40,705 nt of DNA from JBKQHQ01 sp052148715 (GCA_052148715.1 JBKQHQ010000166.1:1-40705); one strand, 5' to 3'; shown: positions 15,180-23,976, numbered from the stretch's first letter. Program-made: numbers and translations. The notes: generated by a model not told the origin, from the letters alone.

Positions 15180-16376
15180 ATGGCGTCCATGACGCCAAAA
15201 CTAAAACCTCACCCTATACCCGACGAGGCGCTTGATGCGGATATCGCCATCATCGCCAAGAAGGGACGAGGCAAGACCTACACCGCCAAGGGCATCGTTG
15301 AGCGCCTCTTGCAGATGCGCCGCCGCGTGCTCGTGCTCGATCCGCTCGGGGTATGGTGGGGCCTCAAGTCCGCTGCCGACGGGAAGGCCCCCGGCTTTCC
15401 CATTCCGGTCTTCGGTGGCGACCATGCCGACATACCCTTGCATGACGCGGCCGGTCCAATCATCGGCGAGCTTATCGTTACCTCCGGCATCTCCGCCGTC
15501 CTCGACATGGCCTCCATGCGCAAGGCCGAGCAGGCCCGCCTCGTTGCCGATCTTCTCGACTATCTCTTTACCCACAACCGCGATCCGCTTTGGATTGTTC
15601 TCGAAGAAGCCGACGCCTTTGCTCCGCAGCAGCCCATGGGCGACCTAACCCGCGTCCTTGGCGAGGTTGACCGCATCGCCCGGCGCGGCCGCAACTTCGG
15701 CTTCCGCCTCATCTCGATCACGCAGCGTCCCGCCAAGCTCAACAAGGACGTGCTCACCCAGCTTTCAACGCTCATCGCGCTTGGCATCACTTCCCCGCAG
15801 GACCGCGACGCCGTCAAGGCGTGGGTTGACGGCAACGCCGATCGTGACCAGGCCAAGAAGGTCTATGAAACGCTCGCCAAGCTTCCCGTGGGCGAAGGCT
15901 GGATATGGGCTCCGGATCACGACCTGCTCGAGCGCGTGAAGTTTCCCGCCATCCGGACTCTCGACACGTCGAAGACACCCAAAGCCGGCGACGTTCGCAT
16001 CGCCACCCCTGTGCTCGCGCAAACCGACCTCGCCAAAATCACGCGGCAGATTCAGGCGATCCAAGCCGCCAAGGCCGCCGCTCCAAAGGGCTCCAAGAAG
16101 CCCCCTACCCTCTCCCTCGTGCCGGCGCAGCCGAAAGCGACTAAGCCGCCCAAGCAAGTCACCGCGATCGCACCGTCGCAGCTCGCCGGCGCGATCGTCG
16201 CGGCGCGCACCGCAGCGGGGATATCCCAAATCGAGCTCGCCGCGCGTGTCAAAACCTCGCCGAGCAACATCGTACGACTCGAGAAAGGCCGCAGTATCCC
16301 CACCACCAGCACCTTGCAGCGTATCGCCAAGGCAACGGGGCACGAACTCACGATCACCTTCATCCGTAAAACATAA
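15180..16376 (+). CDS. HerA/FtsK-like ATPase with a C-terminal XRE helix-turn-helix
   Basis: The 398-residue protein has a P-loop KKGRGKT at 27-33, a DPLGVWWG segment at 54-61, a Walker B LWIVLEEADAF at 137-147, and a sensor-like ISITQRP at 179-184. These fit the DUF87/HerA-type ATPases that pump or translocate DNA. A linker of Lys, Pro and Ala (about 290-330) leads to an XRE-type HTH at 333-398 (GISQIELAARVKTSPSNIVRLEKGRSIPTTSTL). A DNA pump with its own sequence-specific domain is an unusual arrangement and could both repress the palindromic operators in front of it and act on DNA. There is no clear ribosome site. The gene converges with the HNH gene, only 23 bp away. Linkage to the OLD gene suggests one defence system, which is inference. 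Confidence 0.82.
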   Translation: MASMTPKLKPHPIPDEALDADIAIIAKKGRGKTYTAKGIVERLLQMRRRVLVLDPLGVWWGLKSAADGKAPGFPIPVFGGDHADIPLHDAAGPIIGELIVTSGISAVLDMASMRKAEQARLVADLLDYLFTHNRDPLWIVLEEADAFAPQQPMGDLTRVLGEVDRIARRGRNFGFRLISITQRPAKLNKDVLTQLSTLIALGITSPQDRDAVKAWVDGNADRDQAKKVYETLAKLPVGEGWIWAPDHDLLERVKFPAIRTLDTSKTPKAGDVRIATPVLAQTDLAKITRQIQAIQAAKAAAPKGSKKPPTLSLVPAQPKATKPPKQVTAIAPSQLAGAIVAARTAAGISQIELAARVKTSPSNIVRLEKGRSIPTTSTLQRIAKATGHELTITFIRKT

Positions 16377-16399
16377 CTGCTACGTTACACTGACAAAAT

Positions 16400-17206
16400 C
16401 TAAGGTAAGTCGCCCCATTCGTGAATTTCGTGATGACGAGCCAACGCCCAGTCGGATGGCCGATGCTGTGCGGAGCGCGGAAGCGAAGCGCGCTTTCCAT
16501 GCAAGGCGATCGTCAACGCTTTATCGGCTGACGAATATCGACCGTCTTTACCCTTTGGATCGCTATACGCAATAAGGCCCGACCGAGTGATGGTGATAAA
16601 GCTTGCATCAAAAAGGCTGTGGTGTGTGGAGCACAACAACAACCCATTGCGCGGGTCGAGCCGCTCTTGAGGCGACGCTTCTCCCCAAGGAACCAAGTGT
16701 GATGCTTCGAGAGCATCTTCAAAAGTCAATCCGCAGAGCGCACAGCGTCCCCCATAGACGTGGAGCAACACCTTACGGAAAATCATTTGCGCCATGCCTC
16801 GCACCTTGATGCGTCCGAACATATCGGATGCTGAGTCTGGGTCGCTCACAATTGTTTCAATAAGATCGTCTTCCGTAGTGCCGTCAGCCGCGTACTCAAA
16901 CGGGTTGTCAAGCGTCTGCCAAGCAAATGCACTAACTTCGGCGCGCCCTCGATCCAAATCGTCCATGTCCCAAGCGATAAATCCAGGACCAGGCATGCGC
17001 GTCACACTGTTTATCACCAATATCGTCAGAGGTGGAAGTTGTTGGCCGAGACAGTAGTCTTGAATAACACCCAGAACATAGCGAATTGCACGGTGATGCA
17101 CGCGGAGCTCGCTTCCTAAATCACCGTATGTAATCGGCGTATCCCTGGCGGCGCATTTTACCAGGATCGGCCAAGCGCGGTACGCGCGTTCCACGTGGTT
17201 GACCAT
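16400..17206 (-). CDS. HNH endonuclease (restriction-type)
   Basis: The protein has 268 residues from the ATG at 17206; a TTG at 17245 would add 13. The N-terminal part (MVNHVERAYRAWPILVKCAAR...ITYGDLGSELRVHHRAIRYVLGVIQDYC) resembles a small winged-helix-like region often seen in front of HNH nucleases. The C-terminal HNH domain is complete: a CALC pair, EASHLVPWGEASPQERLDPRNGLLLCSTHHSLFD, with the second zinc ligand set and the catalytic His region. It reads in the same direction as the ISP-like restriction-modification gene 57 bp upstream, so the two are probably one operon. It may be the cleaving partner or an extra modification-sensitive nuclease. Confidence 0.88.
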   Translation of the reverse strand: MVNHVERAYRAWPILVKCAARDTPITYGDLGSELRVHHRAIRYVLGVIQDYCLGQQLPPLTILVINSVTRMPGPGFIAWDMDDLDRGRAEVSAFAWQTLDNPFEYAADGTTEDDLIETIVSDPDSASDMFGRIKVRGMAQMIFRKVLLHVYGGRCALCGLTFEDALEASHLVPWGEASPQERLDPRNGLLLCSTHHSLFDASFITITRSGLIAYSDPKGKDGRYSSADKALTIALHGKRASLPRSAQHRPSDWALARHHEIHEWGDLP

Positions 17207-17263
17207 AATCCACCCAGCTCCGCGATCGCCGGCGTGAGCATGCAACGCCGTGCCGCTAATTGG

Positions 17264-20200
17264 TTATCGTGCTATATGAAGCTCTTCAACTGTAAACGCA
17301 TTCGCGGCAGTCTCCTGATAGAGACCGTTGAGCGTCGGGCCGAGGGCAAGGAGGGTCGAGATCCGCTGAATGATTTGCCGGAACCACCGGCGCTCATCAT
17401 CCGTCAGTGGCTGTTCGTGGCGGCGATCTGCCTGCCGATAACCAAGCCACTTCTTCAGGACAGGATACCCCCCGAGCTGGTAGTCCCAGACCAGCTCGGG
17501 GACGTTCGCAAAATATGCATCGTCGTTCAAGAATAGATCACCCGTCCGCTCCCCCCACGCGTCGCCATAATCCGTCGCGGGAAGTTCTTCGACTATAAAA
17601 GGGCGCGGCTTCCATCGGCCTTTGCCGCCACCCCAATACGTCACGGTTATCTTTACGTCTTCGGGGCGCACCTGTTTGCCATCGCTTCGCTTTAAGGGGC
17701 CAAGCACACTCGCCCGATCGGCACCGAGAACTGCCCGGATCACATCGCTTGCATCTCGGTCAGCATCCAACAAGCGGGTCACCTTTTCGCCTTCAGCCGC
17801 AAGGCGATTAAAGAGCGTCATATCTCTCGGTATTGGCAGGTGAGCCCAATCGGCTGAAAGTGCGCTCTTATGCTCCGCCTGATAACTCGGGGCGTGCAGG
17901 ACGCCGAAGGCGATGCGGAACAGCTTTCCAACAAGAGCACGAGCGGGTTCGTCGCGACGCTCGCCCTTAAGCCCGAAGTGATCGCGAAGCACGCGCCATG
18001 TCGCCTCGGGAAGGTTGGCGTCTCGGTCTGCAAGGAGCCCGTCACCACGAGTTTCGCGCGGAAAAACGACCGAGCCGCGCTCGTGAACATGAAGATTTAC
18101 TAGGTCGGTCCCATACACCGGCCAGGTCTCGGACGCTTTGCGTGGTTCCGGCACGGTAATCAGCCACTCGTTGTTCGTGGCGTTTCGCGCGAACTCCCCC
18201 CGGGCTTCGTTCAGCCATTTGTCGCTCGCCACGTAGTAGATGTACCGCCGGTCAAAGGGAAAGGTGAGCAGCGGCATAACCGCATCTTTCCTAAAATGAC
18301 CGTCTGCCTTCAGTTTCAGCCATACCTTTTCCGGATCGTATCTCGCGCGCGCAGTGGCAATCTCCTCTGATGCCTTCTTCGCCGCGCGAAAATTATCGGC
18401 GGCAAAGTATGCGCGAAGCCGCTGTTCGAGCGCTGCCCGATCGGTATCGATGATCCCGTCCTCCAGACCGCGATTAGGGTTCACCCCCTGAAAGCTGACT
18501 GGAAACAATTCTTCGAGGCTAGGCCACGCCTCGAAACCGCCCTCGACGGACTTTGGACCGAGTCGCCACCGATTTTCCTGCGAAGGCTTCACGGATTCGT
18601 AGACGGGAACGGTGCGGCCTTTGGGGCCCGACCCGGCCGGTAAGCTGGCAAGTAAGGCTTGGCGCTTAAGCGCGGCCGGTCCCCAGAAATCACGGTAGAG
18701 CACAGCGGTTTCGCCTGGCTTCGTTCGCGTGCCCGTGCGCTTCACCCATGTGACGATCGCTGTCCCCGGCTGAATTCCGCGAGGATCCATCTCGGTGGTG
18801 AAGGCGCTATCATCGCGGGTGCCAGCGCCGGGCAGGCCCTTCGGGATAATTTTTCCAGTGCGGTATTTGTCACCGTTCAGGTTATCGATCCAAACCGAGT
18901 GGAAATTGGAAAGTAGCGAACGCCGCATCATTGGATGCGACCGGCCCGTCAGATACGACGAGTTTGATATGTAGGAGATAACACCATAGTCGGCAGCTTC
19001 GCCGATACGTTCTTCAGCGAGCCTGATGAAACGAATATAGAGATCGTCGAGAAGCTGTTTACCGATGCCGAATTCCTTGTAGAGAAGGCTTTCGCCACGC
19101 TGCTTCTTCTTAGGCCGGCCAAATTCATCGCGCTTTACCGAGCCATCCTTATTACGCTCTTCAACCAGTTCGATGCCTTTGTAGTGCGCAACCAGCTCCG
19201 CTTCCTCTGCTTGCGCGGCACCCGTAAATCGATCGTAAGGGGGATTTCCGAGGATGACGATGATCTTGGCCTCGTGTTTAACCTTCTGCGAGGCATCGAA
19301 CTCTTCCCGCATCTCCGGGAAGTTCAGCTTGATATCGCCCGAATCGTGCCAGCCGGACAGGGCATTCGTCAGAAAGATGGCAAGCCGGTGGGCCGCGTCG
19401 GGCCGCGACCCAAGCTGATCAAGCAGGAGATATAACTGAAGCTGCGCAATCGCGAACGGCGCCGTCAGGATTTCGAAGCCCATGACGCGCTCATGGAAGG
19501 CGCGCGCCAGCTCAAGTCCGAGGCTGCTTTCGTCGCCTTCGCGCCTTAGCTCGGCCGCGATGCAACGCGCAACTTCAAGAAGGTATGCGCCTGTGCCGCA
19601 GCACGGATCGAGAACCACGATGTCCGGGTCGGCGAGGCCACGCGGCCGGCGGAGTTCGGTTTTGAGAAGGTGCTGAATACGCTGGACCTGATAGCGCACG
19701 ATCTCCGGTGGCGTATACCAGACGCCCAAATCTTCCCGCAGTTGCGGATCAAAGGCTTCAAGGAAAGGTTCGTAGAAATAGGTGATAGCCGCGATTGTCG
19801 TCTCACCGTCAATTGTCGGAAAGGTCATGCGCGACCGAAAGAGCGGACGATCGACCCGATTGAATGTCTTGACCGCTCTCGCCAAATGCACGTCCAGGCC
19901 GAGATGCCTCATTCGTGTTGGATGGCGGATGTCGTGAAGCAGGGCTTTAAGAAAGGGAATCGGCAGGTATTGATTGGCGTCATCGACCTCAAAAGAGGCG
20001 TCGGTGCCGGCCTCCTTGTCCCACAAAATCCAGGCGGCAAAGAGGGCATAGAAGACCGATTGGACGAGCGATGAGCGGAAAAAGCGCGCGCCCTTTTCAT
20101 CGTCGATATCGAAGGCGAGCCCGAGCGCCTGACGGTAGTCGTCCAGAAGCGGCTTTACCGGCTTGAGATCGTCGGGCATCGCCGCTTTAGCGTCGCGTGC

Positions 20201-20794
20201 CTGCCGGGCGAGAATCTTTGCCAGATCGGCCGGGGAACCGATGCGCGCGAGATCGGTGACGGCGCGCGTGACGATCGAGACGAGATCTTCAATGGCCGAG
20301 GCATCGACCTTGTGCTTGGCACCTGATCCGCTAACGGCCGACCAGAGATCAACCGTCTTCTCGAGGACGCGTTTTTTCGGCGGTACCGGCTTTCCTGCTT
20401 CCCGTGTAAATGATGGCTCGCAGCTTAGAAGCCCTATGCCGCGGACGTTGCATAATAGCACAACGCCGGTTTGCGACAGATAACGGCCCACCTGGTTGTT
20501 TTGCTCGGTTGAGACCGCGAGCTCGGCGAGCGACGTGTCGGCCCGCTTTACTTCGCCATAAACACCCACGAACAGCGACGAATCGCCCAGGACAAAATCC
20601 GGCATGTCCCGGCGCCGCGCGCGCCCTTCCGACGTTCCCGTGATCACGTCGAACGGCAGCCGCTCCTCTTTTAAGACGGTGTTTAGCAACTGCTTCAGGT
20701 CCGGATAAAAAGTCGTCTCCGTTGACGACGGCAGACCTTCAAGCCTGCGTGTTTCACGGACGTAATTAGATACTGCCTCGGCAAGCTTCTGCAT
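17264..20794 (-). CDS. Single-chain restriction-modification enzyme, type ISP-like
   Basis: About 1176 residues from the ATG at 20794; a GTG at 20800 is equally possible, and residue numbers below count from that GTG. The N terminus is a PD-(D/E)xK nuclease: D68 in RDMPDFVLG, then E83-V-K85. An N6-adenine methyltransferase follows: GVWYTPPEIVRY (359-370), motif I DPCCGTGAYL (398-407) and motif IV NPPY (519-522). The C-terminal 400 residues match the ISP specificity region (WDYQLGGYPVLKKWLGYR near 1120). Classical ISP enzymes are about 1600 residues with a helicase between nuclease and methylase; here residues 100-358 show no helicase motifs. It would methylate and cut its own target from one chain, with the HNH gene next in the operon. 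Confidence 0.87.
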   Translation of the reverse strand: MQKLAEAVSNYVRETRRLEGLPSSTETTFYPDLKQLLNTVLKEERLPFDVITGTSEGRARRRDMPDFVLGDSSLFVGVYGEVKRADTSLAELAVSTEQNNQVGRYLSQTGVVLLCNVRGIGLLSCEPSFTREAGKPVPPKKRVLEKTVDLWSAVSGSGAKHKVDASAIEDLVSIVTRAVTDLARIGSPADLAKILARQARDAKAAMPDDLKPVKPLLDDYRQALGLAFDIDDEKGARFFRSSLVQSVFYALFAAWILWDKEAGTDASFEVDDANQYLPIPFLKALLHDIRHPTRMRHLGLDVHLARAVKTFNRVDRPLFRSRMTFPTIDGETTIAAITYFYEPFLEAFDPQLREDLGVWYTPPEIVRYQVQRIQHLLKTELRRPRGLADPDIVVLDPCCGTGAYLLEVARCIAAELRREGDESSLGLELARAFHERVMGFEILTAPFAIAQLQLYLLLDQLGSRPDAAHRLAIFLTNALSGWHDSGDIKLNFPEMREEFDASQKVKHEAKIIVILGNPPYDRFTGAAQAEEAELVAHYKGIELVEERNKDGSVKRDEFGRPKKKQRGESLLYKEFGIGKQLLDDLYIRFIRLAEERIGEAADYGVISYISNSSYLTGRSHPMMRRSLLSNFHSVWIDNLNGDKYRTGKIIPKGLPGAGTRDDSAFTTEMDPRGIQPGTAIVTWVKRTGTRTKPGETAVLYRDFWGPAALKRQALLASLPAGSGPKGRTVPVYESVKPSQENRWRLGPKSVEGGFEAWPSLEELFPVSFQGVNPNRGLEDGIIDTDRAALEQRLRAYFAADNFRAAKKASEEIATARARYDPEKVWLKLKADGHFRKDAVMPLLTFPFDRRYIYYVASDKWLNEARGEFARNATNNEWLITVPEPRKASETWPVYGTDLVNLHVHERGSVVFPRETRGDGLLADRDANLPEATWRVLRDHFGLKGERRDEPARALVGKLFRIAFGVLHAPSYQAEHKSALSADWAHLPIPRDMTLFNRLAAEGEKVTRLLDADRDASDVIRAVLGADRASVLGPLKRSDGKQVRPEDVKITVTYWGGGKGRWKPRPFIVEELPATDYGDAWGERTGDLFLNDDAYFANVPELVWDYQLGGYPVLKKWLGYRQADRRHEQPLTDDERRWFRQIIQRISTLLALGPTLNGLYQETAANAFTVEELHIAR

Positions 20795-20800
20795 CAGCAC

Positions 20801-21358
20801 ACGCAGCTGGGGTCATTTCCACAATTGTAACCCATAAAGCCCCATATAGCGAAAGGGCCGACAGGCCAAAGACCTGCCAGCCCCATCACCTTGACGGTCA
20901 TCGGCTTCCCAGCCTGTACCGTGGTCAGACCATACCACATTCTGAAATCACCCTATTATCAAATCACCTTGTTCAAATATCCCGCGGGGTGCGGGGTGCG
21001 AAACCCCGCGCGGGCTCGACGCGAGTGCGGATCGGCGCTGAAACTAACGGCGTTTCCAGCAAGACTCTCGACACGAATCGGAAATCTGGGCAAGTTCAGC
21101 GATTACGCGGCGTGATTTGCTGCGTCTTGTTCCGCAACTTCTGGAGATCGTCGAAGCCCAGAAAAGCAAAAAACCCGCCTGGGAGGCGGGCTTTTAGATC
21201 GGCCGAGGCCGGGAAATCTCGTTACGTGGCAGTTCCGAGATTCCCCGAAATCAGGTCTCTAGTCAAGCGGAAACATGCGGTTCCGCTAAGGGATCGTTTT
21301 GTGCCGGTTTTAGGCCCTTTCCGGGGCGGGTTGAGCTACCAACCCGAACGGAGAGGCC
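20801..21358. other. Replication control region upstream of repC
   Basis: The 558 bp hold no convincing gene. Near the RM gene it is AT-rich and would contain that gene's promoter. A GC-rich hairpin-like run occurs around 20980-21010 (CCCGCGGGGTGCGGGG then CCCCGCGCGGG). The repC-proximal half contains the ctRNA promoter, its terminator and a small hairpin AGCGGAA / TTCCGCT at about 21264-21285. Confidence 0.5.
21168..21231 (-). ncRNA. Candidate counter-transcribed (incompatibility) RNA
   Basis: On the minus strand a promoter-like TTGACT (21266-21261) and GAATCT (21243-21238) are spaced 17 bp apart. About 65 nt further the transcript reaches an intrinsic terminator: CCCGCCT / AGGCGGG stem followed by six Ts (21190-21168). 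The whole unit lies antisense to the repC leader, about 130 bp before its ATG. This is where repABC-type plasmids place the small ctRNA that limits RepC synthesis. Transcription itself is not shown. Confidence 0.65.
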
Positions 21359-22624
21359 ATGTCTTTAACTACTCAGATGCCGAATCAACTGACCGGCGCG
21401 CGCCGGCTCAGCATCACCATGCTCACCGCGCGTGACCGCGCCGACGGCTTTATCGGCCTGCCGCCGGGTACCGCGAAACCGTTGCGATTGCTCGCTGCGT
21501 TTCAGGAGGCCGAGCCCTATCTCGGTCTGCCGGCGCACGCCTTCAAGCTCGTGTCCTGGCTCGTCAAACAAACAATGGCCTGTGATTGGGAGCAGGGCTC
21601 GCGGCCGATCACCTGGCCGTCAGCGCGGCGCCAGCAGGAATTTTTGGGCCTCTCGTCCGCGCGCGTGAAGATGCTCAACCGCGTGCTGTTCGATGCCGGT
21701 ATTTTCGTCATCCGCGACAACGAGCAAGGCAAGCGCTACGGGCGCCGCGGCGCCGACGGCCGCATTATCGAGGCCTGGGGCTTCGATCTTTCGCCGCTTG
21801 CGCTGCGCTACGATGAATTCGTGCGCATCGCGGCCGAGGCCAAGATCGAGCGCGACCGCATGAAGGGCTTGCGCAAGCGCGCGACCATCGCGCGGCGTGC
21901 GATCCGGCAGGCCGGCGAGGCGCTCGCAGCTATTGGTCCCCTGCCCGAGGCCTGGCGGCGCCTCGAGCTCGAGACTGCCGATCTGATCGTCGCCGCACGG
22001 GACGCCGGTCGCTCCGAGGAGCTCGCGCTTGCCGTGCAGGCGCTGGAAAGGCGTCAAACCGAGGTCGAGCAGTGGCTTAGGGATGCGTGCAAGTCTGTGG
22101 AAATTGACCCCTCGGGGCTCGCAAACGAGCCCCACATTACACCTACAAACCTAACTTCTGATTTAGAAGATACAGTAATGGCCAGCAATGAAGGTAGGGC
22201 GGCGGAGCCAGCTCCCAGTACCCCCCCTCCCCCCTCTCCGCAGCCGTCGAGGCCACGGAACAAGGTCTTACACCTCACGGCGTCGCAGCTCATGGATCTC
22301 GCGCCGCGGCTCGTCCAATACGTTTACGCCGAAAATCCGACGTGGCGCGACGTGATCGACGCCGCCGGCGGGCGGTTGCGCGATGAGCTCGGCATCTCGC
22401 CGTCGCTCTGGGGCGAAGCCTGCCAGATCATGGGCCGCGACGAGGCGGCGGTCGCGCTCGCGATCGTGTCGACCAAGCCCGAGGCGCATTTTACGCGCTC
22501 AGCAGGCGGATATTTCGCCGGCATGGTGCGCAAGGCCGAGCGCGGCGACCTGCACCTCTCCCGCACCGTATGGGCGCTCCGTGAGGCCCGCTGGGGCAAG
22601 GCGAGCCGCAGGACCCTCAATTGA
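21359..22624 (+). CDS. repC: Plasmid replication initiator RepC
   Basis: The 421-residue protein matches rhizobial RepC: a replication-initiator N-terminal domain (about 20-180, LPPGTAKPLRLLAAFQEAEPYLGLPAHAFKLVSWLVKQTMACDWE, then PSARRQQEFLGLSSARVKMLNR), a charged helical centre, a low-complexity SPQPSRP linker, and the conserved C-terminal domain (LMDLAPRLVQYVYAENPTWRDVIDAAGGRLRDELGIS...). GGAGAG sits four bases before the ATG. The usual repA and repB genes are absent upstream; a separate ParA/RHH pair is read convergently. An unusually AT-rich stretch inside the gene (about 22134-22180) is where the origin of repABC plasmids lies, so oriV is probably there. The antisense RNA upstream likely sets copy number. 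Confidence 0.9.
   Translation: MSLTTQMPNQLTGARRLSITMLTARDRADGFIGLPPGTAKPLRLLAAFQEAEPYLGLPAHAFKLVSWLVKQTMACDWEQGSRPITWPSARRQQEFLGLSSARVKMLNRVLFDAGIFVIRDNEQGKRYGRRGADGRIIEAWGFDLSPLALRYDEFVRIAAEAKIERDRMKGLRKRATIARRAIRQAGEALAAIGPLPEAWRRLELETADLIVAARDAGRSEELALAVQALERRQTEVEQWLRDACKSVEIDPSGLANEPHITPTNLTSDLEDTVMASNEGRAAEPAPSTPPPPSPQPSRPRNKVLHLTASQLMDLAPRLVQYVYAENPTWRDVIDAAGGRLRDELGISPSLWGEACQIMGRDEAAVALAIVSTKPEAHFTRSAGGYFAGMVRKAERGDLHLSRTVWALREARWGKASRRTLN
22134..22180. other. AT-rich tract inside repC, candidate oriV
   Basis: This run is markedly more AT-rich than the rest of the gene and codes for a variable linker. In repABC-family plasmids the origin lies inside repC at such a tract. Assigned by position and composition only. 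Confidence 0.45.
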
Positions 22625-22707
22625 GGCCCCTGCCCCGCTGCGGGCTCAAACACAACGCGGTGTGCGCCTACGGCGCACCGGTTGTTTTCGTCCGACACCC
22701 CCAGCGT

Positions 22708-22820
22708 ATCATGGCAACCTGGCACGCGCGCCGAAGAGGCGCGCGCCCTTTGGGAGCACAAGAAAAAAATTCGAAGGACGATTCGATTTTTTTTCTTGCT
22801 GCTTGCCAGCTTGCCATGAT
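22708..22820. repeat. Nested triple-hairpin element between repC and the par genes
   Basis: Outer 17-bp arms (22708-22724 and 22804-22820, ATCATGGCAACCTGGCA versus TGCCAGCTTGCCATGAT) pair with one mismatch. They enclose a perfect CGCGCGCC / GGCGCGCG hairpin with loop GAAGA (22725-22745) and an A/T-rich hairpin with 17-bp arms and one mismatch (22759-22798). The A/T hairpin ends in runs of T on both strands and could terminate repC and the convergent par transcript. The outer arms need another explanation, such as a cruciform. Confidence 0.7.
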
Positions 22821-22944
22821 CCGCCGGCCGCGTCGGGACGAAGGGCGTCCCAAGAAAGTTCGACGGCCTGCGGCGCGTCGAACAAAGGGCTGGTCAGGAA
22901 AAAAGAGCGGGTAATAGGATATCGAAGTGGTTTTGCGTCCCTGT

Positions 22945-22961
22945 ATCACAGGATGACAGGA
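22945..22961. repeat. 17-bp repeat, candidate partition site (copy 1)
   Basis: ATCACAGGATGACAGGA occurs exactly here, 15 bp beyond the stop of the RHH gene, and twice more upstream of parA (23995-24011 and 24296-24312). Inside, ACAGGA is repeated directly. Flanking both ends of the par operon, the copies are candidate centromere or autoregulatory sites. Confidence 0.6.
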
Positions 22962-22976
22962 CGGCGGCCCCCTCCC

Positions 22977-23354
22977 CTACCCTGCTTTTTTCATCAGCTC
23001 CTTGATTGGAGGCGCGCCGCGCTTTCTGAGCAGGAGATCGATGCCCTCGATGAACAGCTCATGCATGTGCACGCGTTCATGGAACGCAATCTCGCGCAGC
23101 TGTTCATAGACCGGGAGCTCGAGATAGAGCGAACACTGACGCGTCCGCTCTTTCAGGGTGCCCTGCCCCGCTGCCGGCTGTTTCTTCGGTGCCCGCTTGA
23201 CCTTGAGGCTCTCGACGCGCGGCGTTTCGGTAGTGGGCTCCGCCCCGCGGGCGCGCTCTTCGGGGGCGATGACCGGCGCCGGTTCATCGCCCCCGAAGGT
23301 CGGTCCTACCTCACTCAACAGCTCTCTCAAATTGGGTCTAGGCTGCTTTGACAT
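22977..23354 (-). CDS. Ribbon-helix-helix partition partner of ParA
   Basis: The 125-residue protein has a disordered, Pro- and charge-rich N-terminal 65 residues, including the basic KVKRAPKK. The C-terminal 50 residues look like a ribbon-helix-helix fold: TRQCSLYLELPVYEQLREIAFHERVHMHELFIEGIDLLLRKRG. ParG- and Omega-like centromere binders have this design, with a flexible N-tail that contacts ParA. Its start overlaps the end of parA by 17 bp, so the two are co-translated. The binding site may be the 17-bp repeats flanking the operon. An alternative is a CopG-like copy-number regulator. Confidence 0.75.
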   Translation of the reverse strand: MSKQPRPNLRELLSEVGPTFGGDEPAPVIAPEERARGAEPTTETPRVESLKVKRAPKKQPAAGQGTLKERTRQCSLYLELPVYEQLREIAFHERVHMHELFIEGIDLLLRKRGAPPIKELMKKAG

Positions 23355-23976
23355 GCGGAATACCCTTCAAGCGATTATCAATCCACGCCCATAACTGGCG
23401 GATTTCCTCGGCCGCCGGGCCATCCTTATGGAGTTCCGTCACGCCGAGGCCGAGGCCGATCGCGTCCTGATGGTCGTTGCGCATCACAATGTTGACCTCG
23501 GCCATGACGCCAAGCACCTGCAAGCCTTCCGAGGTGTCCCGTACCCGATAGCTGCGGGGCGGCGTCTGGTTCAGCACGAACGCAAAATCCCGCTCGAGCC
23601 GGTGAATGGCCGCGAGAGTCGGTTTCATGGCCCTGAGGTCCGCCGGCGTCGGCCGGCACGGGATGAGGCACAGGTTCGCGAGGCGAATGGCTTCGTTCGT
23701 GCCCGGGCTGTCCACGCCTGGCGTGTCGATAAACACGAAATCAGGCGCGCCCTTCGCGATGCTTTTAAGCATGTCGGCGAGATTGTCGGCCCTGACCTGG
23801 CCGACCTCGGGCTCCCTGCCCTGCCGGGCCTGCGCCCATTGCGTGACCGTGGCCTGCCGGTCCATCTCGAGGATGTAGACCAGTTTGCCGGCTTCCTGCG
23901 CCGCGACCGCTAGCGAGACGCACAAGGTGCTTTTGCCGCTGCCGCCCTTTTGCGTGACGAGTGAGATGACTTTCAT
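23338..23976 (-). CDS. parA: ParA-family partition ATPase
   Basis: The 212-residue ATPase begins MKVISLVTQKGGSGKSTLCVSLAVAA with the deviant Walker A KGGSGKST at 10-17, then EMDRQATVTQWAQ, and a Walker B FVFIDTPGVDSPG. The short length without an N-terminal HTH is typical of ParA type Ib / MinD-like plasmid proteins, which pair with small RHH proteins rather than ParB. The start at 23976 was preferred over the longer frame because it restores the family N terminus; AAAGGAC lies about ten bases upstream. Together with the overlapping RHH gene it should segregate this plasmid. The upstream 370 bp are full of ACAGGAT-type repeats. Confidence 0.88.
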   Translation of the reverse strand: MKVISLVTQKGGSGKSTLCVSLAVAAQEAGKLVYILEMDRQATVTQWAQARQGREPEVGQVRADNLADMLKSIAKGAPDFVFIDTPGVDSPGTNEAIRLANLCLIPCRPTPADLRAMKPTLAAIHRLERDFAFVLNQTPPRSYRVRDTSEGLQVLGVMAEVNIVMRNDHQDAIGLGLGVTELHKDGPAAEEIRQLWAWIDNRLKGIPHVKAA

